A stretch of 64,000 nt of DNA. Source: Pseudomonadaceae bacterium. Lineage in GTDB: Bacteria > Pseudomonadota > Gammaproteobacteria > Pseudomonadales > Azotimanducaceae. Position 1 is the stretch's first letter. Each line of letters opens with the position of its first letter. The position numbers were made by a program, and so were the translations under genes. Shown piece after piece: positions 43,961 to 50,426 of this stretch. Location of the stretch: the NCBI GenBank assembly GCA_024743435.1, contig JANSWO010000001.1, forward strand, positions 310,001-374,000, in the 5' to 3' direction. A model generated the notes under the pieces. The model searched no databases. It was not told the DNA's origin and saw only the letters and a program-made list of their open reading frames with translations.

Positions 43961-44682
43961 GACTGGGCTTCCTTGAATGCAGGCAGTGCCTGCTCGGCTT
44001 TTTCTAGCGAGGCGACGACCGTTTGCCGGTTCAATGCAGATAGCTCTCGCATTAGCAGGCGCACCTGCTCGCCCTCGCGGGCGACAACTGCGCGCAGCAG
44101 TTTCGTCAGCAATGGGATAGCAATATCGTGCGTCGGCTCGACGTAGTCGGAAAAGTGGGTGAGGCGTGGAACGAATTGCAGCAACAGGGATCGAGCGATG
44201 AGTTGGCAGGCAAGGTTGCCACTCACCTCCATGAATGCACCGAGCAGCGCAAAGCGCGCCTCGACGTAGCCGCTGGATTCAGCATCGATCGCGAGTAGCG
44301 CTTCGATGCTGCTGGTGATGCGCTCGAGATCCTGGTCAGACGCCCGTTCGACTGCGGTTGAGGCCGCCAACTCGATCAGCGTGCCCATAACGGCGAGTAC
44401 CTGATCCACGAGTTCGGTATCGGGCACCTCACCGAGCGCGAGCAAATGACTGATAACGTCGAGGCTGGCCTCTTCCACGGGGTTGACGCGAGCACCGCCG
44501 GGCTGAATGTCGATCAAACCCCGTTGTTGCAGAACCTTCATGGCTTCGCGGACGGCGCCCCGGTTGGCATCGAAACGGCCCGCAAGGTCACGCTCCGACG
44601 GCAGACGGTCTCCCGGTTGGTAGCGAGCCGTCAGAATCTCTGACGTCAGCTCATCGGCGATGTGGCTGTGTTGTGATTGCAC
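43957..44682 (-). CDS. GntR-family (FadR subfamily) regulator of the RND operon
   Basis: A 241-residue regulator. N-terminal winged helix (IADELTSEILTARYQPGDRLPSERDLAGRFDANRGAVREAMKVLQQRGLIDIQPG) is the GntR type, and the all-helical FCD-like effector domain follows. Being the first gene of the pump operon and having a matching palindrome upstream, it probably represses its own transcription until a pump substrate or metabolite binds. The 4-bp overlap with the adaptor gene makes it co-transcribed. Confidence 0.9.
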   Translation of the reverse strand: MQSQHSHIADELTSEILTARYQPGDRLPSERDLAGRFDANRGAVREAMKVLQQRGLIDIQPGGARVNPVEEASLDVISHLLALGEVPDTELVDQVLAVMGTLIELAASTAVERASDQDLERITSSIEALLAIDAESSGYVEARFALLGAFMEVSGNLACQLIARSLLLQFVPRLTHFSDYVEPTHDIAIPLLTKLLRAVVAREGEQVRLLMRELSALNRQTVVASLEKAEQALPAFKEAQS

Positions 44683-44723
44683 GTTTGCGCTCGAGATAAC
44701 AAGGCTGACCTGACCCTGAGCGG

Positions 44724-44761
44724 TTGGTCAGGGCTGGTCAGACCGGATTGGTCTGACCAAT
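44724..44761. promoter_or_regulatory. Operator array for the GntR/FadR-type regulator
   Basis: ATTGGTCTGACCAAT at 44747-44761 is a perfect palindrome about the central T and fits the FadR-subfamily TGGTNNNACCA pattern. GGTCAGACC at 44736-44744 is a second near-perfect copy and TTGGTCAGG at 44724-44732 a partial third. The array lies 42-79 bp before the regulator start, so autoregulation is likely. Confidence 0.75.
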
Positions 44762-44939
44762 GGTAGTCGAATTGCTGCGATGCGCAAGGAAAATGTTACC
44801 TTGGGTAACAGATTGTGGGACAAGTCACGTTTTGTGGTGGCTGTTTGCCTTCGTGGCGGGCGCGAAGTGGCTGGCGCAGAGTTTGGGAGTACCCTCGTTA
44901 GACGTATTCCGAGGCGTCGTGCCAGGCTTCGAGATTCAC

Positions 44940-45662
44940 CTACCGCCGCGCCACTAGTGTCACCTCGACGTCAATCTCATCCGCCACGGTAATCGCGCCG
45001 CCCAGCGCCGAAAATGGCGTCAGACCCAACGCGTCATGACTGAGCTGAAAGCTACTCGTCGCGGTTAACTTGCTACCTTCCACCGTTACTGTCACGGGAA
45101 CGCTCGCACTGCTTTGCCGGTCGGCGACGATGATGTCTGCCCTGGCGGTCTCGCTGTCCTGCGCTGTTAGGGAGATGCGAAGGAAAGGATGCTCTTCCGC
45201 CGCGAGTAGCTTATCTCCGAGCATATTGCTCCGGGTTCCTGCTACGTCGCGCTCACTGGGCACGCTCTCAAAGCCCTCTCCGGCGCGGGCTCGGGCGGCC
45301 GGGTCGTCCACGACGAGGGCGGTAACCGGCAGGTAGAGCTCGGCGTAGGGTGTTTCGCCCCAGTGTATCCATCCAGCCAAGGCTTCAGAGGTTATAACGT
45401 GGTTGTGGCCGAGCTTGGCCAGCCTGCCACTTCGATACACCTTGAGCGTGACGTCGCTGTCGATAATCTGAAAGTCGCGGCCTTCCTCGAAACGCTCGTT
45501 CGGGTAGTCAGCGGGTGCGCCCGCAGGCAGTGGGGGTGGTGGACTCACGCTGGCGCAGGCCGTGATCAGAAGGGCCGCGATCGCACAGACGAGTACCCGG
45601 TAAACAGAGTGAAGAGGGTGCTTGTCGCGACCAGATCGCAGCGGAGCGCGGGCTTGTGGCAT
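44940..45662 (-). CDS. YceI-like lipoprotein
   Basis: A 240-residue YceI-domain protein. After a basic leader there is a lipobox (AALLITAC, then AS), a proline-rich spacer (SVSPPPPLPAGAP), and a YceI-like lipocalin fold (DFQIIDSDVTLKVYRSGRLAKLGHNHVI ... LTPFSALGGAITVADEIDVEVTLVA). YceI proteins bind isoprenoid-like lipids in the periplasm. The first 24 codons of the longer ORF are disregarded because the upstream gene ends 11 bp before ATG 45662. Role unknown. Confidence 0.85.
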   Translation of the reverse strand: MPQARAPLRSGRDKHPLHSVYRVLVCAIAALLITACASVSPPPPLPAGAPADYPNERFEEGRDFQIIDSDVTLKVYRSGRLAKLGHNHVITSEALAGWIHWGETPYAELYLPVTALVVDDPAARARAGEGFESVPSERDVAGTRSNMLGDKLLAAEEHPFLRISLTAQDSETARADIIVADRQSSASVPVTVTVEGSKLTATSSFQLSHDALGLTPFSALGGAITVADEIDVEVTLVARR

Positions 45663-45673
45663 GAGTGCGCGCT

Positions 45674-46006
45674 TCACGCGGGCGCCGGGCTGCCGTTGTT
45701 CGCGTCGTTGTGCGGCGCTTCGGTGCAAGCCCAACCCAGGTCGATAAGCGTCTGGTGCAGCTCTGCAGCTTTGGCTTCACAGTAGCCACTTTCGTTTTCA
45801 GCACTCCATGGCGTCGACTCCACGCCCTCGTCGTGTTTTTCGTAAAGCACCTGGCAGGGCACCGATTGTCCGGGCACTTCGTAGCGCACGGAGATGCTTC
45901 GATTCAGGCTGCCGTACTGACAGTCGCTGGCGGTGGCGGGTAGTGCCGTCGTCGTTACCCCGGCGAGCAGCACAATAAGGCCGCTCTTGCACATCTGGTC
46001 AATCAT
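45674..46006 (-). CDS. Small exported protein
   Basis: A 110-residue protein with a signal peptide (MCKSGLIVLLAGVTTTALPATAS) and a mature region with four cysteines (DCQYG, VPCQVLY, YCEAKA, ACTEAP), suggesting disulfides. I recognise no family by name. It lies 11 bp upstream of the YceI-like gene on the same strand and may be co-transcribed with it. Confidence 0.75.
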   Translation of the reverse strand: MIDQMCKSGLIVLLAGVTTTALPATASDCQYGSLNRSISVRYEVPGQSVPCQVLYEKHDEGVESTPWSAENESGYCEAKAAELHQTLIDLGWACTEAPHNDANNGSPAPA

Positions 46007-46056
46007 TGCCCGGGCCCTCGTTCAGCGTTGAATAACGCGGTGTTGGAAATGGGTTG

Positions 46057-47607
46057 CTATGGTCGGTAGCCGAATCTTGCCGGCTCGGTGTTCAGAGCGC
46101 CGCGGGCAAGACGTGCCCAACGGGTGAGAACGCGGCGGGTGTCTCGCGGATCGATGATCTCTTCGACTTCGAAGTATTCTGCACTGCGAAACGGCGAGCG
46201 GAGCCGGTTGAGGCGGGCCTTGATCTTTGCGAGATGCTCCTCGCGATCTGCAGCTGCCTCGAGCTCTGCTTTGTAAGCAACCTCAATGCCACCTTCGATA
46301 GGAAGCGAACCCCAGTCACCCGACGGCCAGGCATAGCGTAGTGCGGGCGTGCCGGGTTTGTTGTTGGCGGCACCGGCGACGCCAAACGCCTTGCGAACGA
46401 TGATGCAGCAAAACGGAACCGGGGCCTGGCCCAGTGCAGCCAGTACCTGGGAGCCGAAGCGAATCGTGGCGTTTTCTTCGCTTTGCTTGCCAATGAGAAA
46501 GCCCGGGCAATCCTCCAGGTGGATGAGCGGCAGATGGAACGTTGACGCCAGATCGATGAGGCGGGTCAGCTTGCGCGACGAATCCGCCGTCCACGCTCCG
46601 CCGTATACCATCGGGTTTTCGGCGAAAACCGCAACGGGAATGCCGTCCAGACGCGCAAGCCCGGTGATGACTGACTTGCCCCACTTGCGGCCAATTTCAA
46701 AGAAGCTGTCCGTATCCAGAACTGCCTTGAGCACCTTGCGCATGTCGTACACCTTGCGCGGATCGTTTGGCACGATCTCGGCGAGGAAGTCATCGCGTCG
46801 GCCGGGATCATCGTTGCACATTGTCGCCGGCGGCAGCTCGTCAATGCTGGTGGGCAGGTAGGAGAGGAACTGGGCGGCTCGTGCGAAGGCTTCCGCTTCA
46901 CTCTTCACTTCATCGTCGATCGCACCATTGCGGGTGTGGATGCGCGATGAGCCGAGTTCTTCTTTAGAGACCTCGCCCAGGCTCGCCCAATCAACGAGTG
47001 CGGGCCCCGCGATCATCATTTGCGCGCTGTCAGTAACGATGACGCTGTAGTGTGACGTCGCGACCCTCGCCGCGCCGATTCCCGCGACCGAGCCCAGAGC
47101 GAGTGACACAGACGGCGCGATCGACAGGTGGCCAACAACGCTGTCCCAACCTCGCACCTCGGGGATGTATGTTCTTCCGGCAGTCTCGATGGTCTTTACC
47201 GAGCCGCCGCCACCCATGCCGTCGACCAGGCGCACGTGGGGCAGTCGATAGGTGAGCGCCATTGCTTCGGCGCGCAATCGCTTTTCGCCAATGGATAACT
47301 CGGCTGAGCCGCCCCGAACGGTGAAGTCGTCCCCGGACAGTACTAACGGTCGACCGTTGAGTTCGGCGGTGCCGAATACGAAGTTGGATGGTGTGAAGTG
47401 GCTGAGTTCGCCGTCGGCGTCGTACTCGCCGAGACCGGCGAGCGAGCCAAGTTCGTGGAATGAGCCGTCGTCTGCGACCGTTTGAATGCGCTCGCGGATC
47501 GTGAGCTTCTTGAATTCGTGCTGGCGCGCAACTTTCTCAGCACCGCCCATTTCGGCGGCGAGAGCGCGGCGTTGTGCCAGCTCATTGAGCTCGTCCTGCC
47601 AGCTCAA
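46057..47607 (-). CDS. Acyl-CoA carboxylase, carboxyltransferase subunit
   Basis: A 516-residue propionyl/acetyl-CoA carboxylase beta-type subunit. Crotonase-like halves are seen: LTIRERIQTVADDGSFHELGSLAG at the start, GGGGSVKTIE, and the second-half GFLIGKQSEENA with an NNKPGTPALRYAWPSG segment. It transfers carboxyl from biotin to an acyl-CoA. No biotin carboxylase or BCCP gene is nearby. I start at TTG 47607 (SWQDELNELAQRRAL), where an AGGTG ribosome site lies six bases upstream; the ORF to 47745 overlaps the next gene. Substrate unknown. Confidence 0.85.
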   Translation of the reverse strand: MSWQDELNELAQRRALAAEMGGAEKVARQHEFKKLTIRERIQTVADDGSFHELGSLAGLGEYDADGELSHFTPSNFVFGTAELNGRPLVLSGDDFTVRGGSAELSIGEKRLRAEAMALTYRLPHVRLVDGMGGGGSVKTIETAGRTYIPEVRGWDSVVGHLSIAPSVSLALGSVAGIGAARVATSHYSVIVTDSAQMMIAGPALVDWASLGEVSKEELGSSRIHTRNGAIDDEVKSEAEAFARAAQFLSYLPTSIDELPPATMCNDDPGRRDDFLAEIVPNDPRKVYDMRKVLKAVLDTDSFFEIGRKWGKSVITGLARLDGIPVAVFAENPMVYGGAWTADSSRKLTRLIDLASTFHLPLIHLEDCPGFLIGKQSEENATIRFGSQVLAALGQAPVPFCCIIVRKAFGVAGAANNKPGTPALRYAWPSGDWGSLPIEGGIEVAYKAELEAAADREEHLAKIKARLNRLRSPFRSAEYFEVEEIIDPRDTRRVLTRWARLARGALNTEPARFGYRP

Positions 47608-47701
47608 GTGAAGCACCTGGGAGGCCGCTGGGGTCTGTTGCTGAGCCCCATAAAACGATTGCAGCCGCCCATGTCTGATGGAACGGCTGCGAGGCTTGGT
47701 C

Positions 47702-48001
47702 TCAAGCGCGCGTACCGGTAAAGGTTGCGTTGCCGAAAGCGCCAAGCTTTACATCGCCGGAGATCTCATCGCCGTCCACCTTGGCGGTAAACTCGAGAGT
47801 AATTGGCATCGGCTGAGTCATGGCGGCTTTCCAAGTCAGCGTTTCACCGTCGATGTTGCCGTCGGTGATTTCGAGGTCGCCCTGGGCTCCCGAGAGTTTT
47901 CCGGTCAGCTCGCTGCCGCTTGAGGCAAGCGTAAGCACGCCTTGCTGGGCACCCATCGGAGTGTTCATTGTGGTGTTCCAGTCGCCGTCTGCTGTGCTCA
48001 T
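47702..48001 (-). CDS. Small soluble beta-rich protein
   Basis: A 99-residue protein without signal peptide. Pattern of short strands and turns (WNTTMNTPMGAQQGVLTLAS, GKLSGAQGDLEITDGNI, ISGDVKLGAFGNATFTG) suggests a beta-barrel or lipocalin-like fold. I have no functional assignment. It lies 94 bp before the carboxyltransferase start on the same strand. The strong AGGAAGG site before ATG 48001 supports the gene. Confidence 0.78.
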   Translation of the reverse strand: MSTADGDWNTTMNTPMGAQQGVLTLASSGSELTGKLSGAQGDLEITDGNIDGETLTWKAAMTQPMPITLEFTAKVDGDEISGDVKLGAFGNATFTGTRA

Positions 48002-48090
48002 GAGTAGTCCTTCCTAACAGTGGTTTGTGATCATTGGTCGCGCTGAGTATGTCAGTGGCGAATAGTCAATTCAAAGCTCAAAGTGAGTGC

Positions 48091-48858
48091 CTAGAGCTCG
48101 CGTTCAATACTGAAAACGACCTCCTGTGCATTGTGCTCTGCGTACAGTCGCCCGGCCCTCGGGCTCCACGAGCCAGCGCGTAAATCGCCCAGTTCGATAA
48201 ACCGATAGCCGAACCGTGCGCGCCAGCGTTCGCTGATGGCGCGGCTGAAGCTTACTCCCGCTGTCCAGGCGGTATCGATTTCGTTGCGACCGCTGCGAAA
48301 GGTCTGTTCGGGCTGTTCGCCCGGCCGTTCTCGTTCGATGTAGCTGCTATCAATTCGGTTCAAAGCAACGCCGAAACCTGCGGTTACCTCCGCCTGCCAG
48401 CGGGGGCTGAGGTCGACACGTCGCGAAAGGTTGAGCATCAATGAGGTTGTCTGCACGTCGGAGAAGATGTTCGTAACGGTGCGAATAGACGGTGAGGGAA
48501 TAGCGACGTCCCAATCGGTCCGGTAGCGCCAGATTCCTTCCAGATCGATCTGCCATTCATCGAAGCGCCAGCCCCAGGCAGCGCCGAATCCAGCAGTGAT
48601 GTCGTCGATGTTGCGCTCTCTTATCTGGCCGTCTGTAAAAGCACCGATCTGTTCGCCGGTTCCGATGGAACCTTTGCTCGTGATGTTGTCTATCGTCGCG
48701 AACCCCAGCGTAACCCGCGGTGAGAAGAAGGCTTCTGCCGCGTAAGCCTGGGAATTCAAATGACTGCTCAGCGCGATGCACGTAAGCAACAGCGAGCCCA
48801 GTACTGAGCGTGAGATAGGGTTGCGCACAACGCAAGCCTTGCGGGTGGAGCCGGACAT
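48091..48858 (-). CDS. Outer-membrane beta-barrel protein
   Basis: A 255-residue exported protein. Signal peptide (SVLGSLLLTCIALSSHLNSQAYA) then alternating strands with aromatic residues (FFSPRVTLGFATIDNI; GFGAAWGWRFDEWQIDLEGIWRY; MLNLSRRVDLSPRWQAEVTAGFGVALN; RWRARFGYRFIELGDL), typical of an eight-stranded OmpA/OmpX-like barrel. No name can be given. Stands alone on the minus strand. Confidence 0.8.
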   Translation of the reverse strand: MSGSTRKACVVRNPISRSVLGSLLLTCIALSSHLNSQAYAAEAFFSPRVTLGFATIDNITSKGSIGTGEQIGAFTDGQIRERNIDDITAGFGAAWGWRFDEWQIDLEGIWRYRTDWDVAIPSPSIRTVTNIFSDVQTTSLMLNLSRRVDLSPRWQAEVTAGFGVALNRIDSSYIERERPGEQPEQTFRSGRNEIDTAWTAGVSFSRAISERWRARFGYRFIELGDLRAGSWSPRAGRLYAEHNAQEVVFSIEREL

Positions 48859-49245
48859 GTAACTTCCCTCACTCGAGCGGCGCCAGGATCACCGGCGCGC
48901 GACGGCGTTGTTGTTTGAACGGCCGTCTGTCAGATGTTGTTTTTGTTGTTTTCGCCGCGAGCAATCCCGGAGCCTGGATAGGGCTGATACCCGGTGAGGC
49001 GCTATTCGCTGCGCGCCGCAACCGTACCACAGCTGGCGCCCGGGCAGTTGTCCTGCTGGTTTGCTCGGTTGGCGTGAATGAGCAGGGTTTGACAGGGTCG
49101 GTCCAGGTTCGAATACTGCGCGCCGTTGGCCCCCGAAGAACCAGGGGAGTAACCCAGGCCCAAGCTGTTCATGAGCCCCTGGCCGTTGCTCGTTCGCTGC
49201 AAAGCCAGCCGTCACGCTCGCAGCATTCCTCACCGAGAGATAAAC
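48859..49245. other. 387-bp intergenic region
   Basis: Divergent space between the barrel protein and the PAP2 gene. It holds one weak small reading frame on the minus strand (49002-49202) and no repeats or clear promoter I can name. Confidence 0.5.
49002..49202 (-). CDS. Possible small protein of 56-66 residues
   Basis: A minus-strand frame with coding-like third-position G/C. It begins at a TTG (49202) or at an ATG ten codons later and ends with NCPGASCGTVAARSE. No signal peptide, no recognised family, weak ribosome site. It could be a genuine small gene or chance; I list it for checking. Confidence 0.3.
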   Translation of the reverse strand: MQRTSNGQGLMNSLGLGYSPGSSGANGAQYSNLDRPCQTLLIHANRANQQDNCPGASCGTVAARSE

Positions 49246-49809
49246 ATGACAATCGCCACCCTCGACTTGCGCGCTGCCTTCGTTTGCCGTGTGCTGAGTG
49301 TTCTGTTTGCCTGCGGCGTGTCGGCCTATGCCAGTGCCGAGCAAAGCGATGCCGCGGAAGTTGGTGACGTTCTGGAATTCGTATTGCCAGCAACGGCGTT
49401 GGTGGCGACTGCGCTAAATCGAGACGGGGAAGGCTCACGGCAGATGGTGTTCGGGGCTCTGACGAATCTCGCAGTCACCTACGCGCTGAAAGAGAGCATC
49501 TCGAAAGGCCGTCCAGACGACAACGATAACGACTCGTTCCCGTCGGCACACACCTCTGTTTCGTTTCAGGCAGCTCGTTTTGCGCACAAGCGTTACGGTC
49601 GAAAATGGGGTATTCCCATGTACGTTGCTGCTTCTTTTGTTGGCTACTCGCGAATTGACGATGATCGCCACGATGAGTGGGATGTCCTGGCGGGAGCGGC
49701 TATAGGAATCCTCGCCGCAGAGATGTTCACAACCCGATTCAAGGGCGCTGACGTGCAGCCGGTGGTGGCGCCGGGCTATGCGGGCGTGCACCTGCGAATG
49801 GAGTTTTGA
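49246..49809 (+). CDS. PAP2-family phosphatase
   Basis: A 187-residue exported or membrane-associated acid-phosphatase-like protein. The triple motif is complete: KESISKGRP, FPSAHTSVS (PSGH type) and SRIDDDRHDEWDV. It would dephosphorylate a lipid phosphate, for example undecaprenyl pyrophosphate or phosphatidate. Signal peptide is MTIATLDLR to ACGVSAYASA. ATG 49246 has GAGAG upstream; the ORF from 49171 is not supported. MarC starts at its stop. Confidence 0.88.
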   Translation: MTIATLDLRAAFVCRVLSVLFACGVSAYASAEQSDAAEVGDVLEFVLPATALVATALNRDGEGSRQMVFGALTNLAVTYALKESISKGRPDDNDNDSFPSAHTSVSFQAARFAHKRYGRKWGIPMYVAASFVGYSRIDDDRHDEWDVLAGAAIGILAAEMFTTRFKGADVQPVVAPGYAGVHLRMEF

Positions 49810-49811
49810 GC

Positions 49812-50426
49812 GTGTCCCTGGATTGGCCTGCGATTGCCGCTGCTGCGGCGACGCTGTTTTTTGTCATGGACCCACTCGGCAACATCCCGATCTTCAACAG
49901 CGTTCTTGCCCGTTTCGATACCGCCACCCGGCGCCGTATTGTTGCCCGCGAGCTGGTGATTGCGCTCTTTATCCTGCTAGGTTTTCTGTTTGCCGGCAAT
50001 GCGGTCATGAGCTTCCTGGGCCTCAGTGAGAGTGCTCTGCAACTCTCGGGAGGAGTGCTGCTGTTCGTCATCGCCCTGCGCATGATTTTCCCGCGCCAGG
50101 CGGGAGAAGAAGATACCGTTGAAGAGCCGTTCATCGTGCCGTTGGCAATGCCCATGGTAGCGGGGCCATCGGCGATTGCGATTCTGCTGCTGCTGCAAGC
50201 CAGTGAGCCCGAAAAGATTCTGGATTGGACGGTCGCGCTATTTGCCGCCTGGCTTGCAAGTACCGTCATCCTGGCGCTGTCGCCGATGATGATGCGCGTG
50301 CTTGGCAACAAAGGCTTACGCGCACTAGAGCGTCTGATGGGCATGTTGCTCATCATGTTGTCTACGCAAATGATGCTCAACGGCGTCGCAGAGTTCGTGG
50401 CGTCATTGCCGGCGCCAGCAGGCTAA
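49812..50426 (+). CDS. MarC family membrane protein
   Basis: A 204-residue protein with six predicted helices, typical of MarC. Seen: WPAIAAAAATLFFVMDPLGNIPIF at the N-terminus, LFAGNAVMSFLGLSESALQLSGGVLLFVIALRMIF, and PLAMPMVAGPSAI. Function remains unknown; it is not the multidrug resistance factor its name suggests. I favour GTG 49812 (GGAG eight bases upstream) over a TTG at 49806 overlapping the PAP2 stop. Its end overlaps the lon stop by 4 bp on the opposite strand. Confidence 0.88.
   Translation: MSLDWPAIAAAAATLFFVMDPLGNIPIFNSVLARFDTATRRRIVARELVIALFILLGFLFAGNAVMSFLGLSESALQLSGGVLLFVIALRMIFPRQAGEEDTVEEPFIVPLAMPMVAGPSAIAILLLLQASEPEKILDWTVALFAAWLASTVILALSPMMMRVLGNKGLRALERLMGMLLIMLSTQMMLNGVAEFVASLPAPAG

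Noticed and set aside
48889-49367. Long overlapping frames of about 150 codons on both strands before the PAP2 gene.
   Set aside because: They overlap the PAP2 start and each other, with low-complexity translations typical of GC-rich shadow frames.
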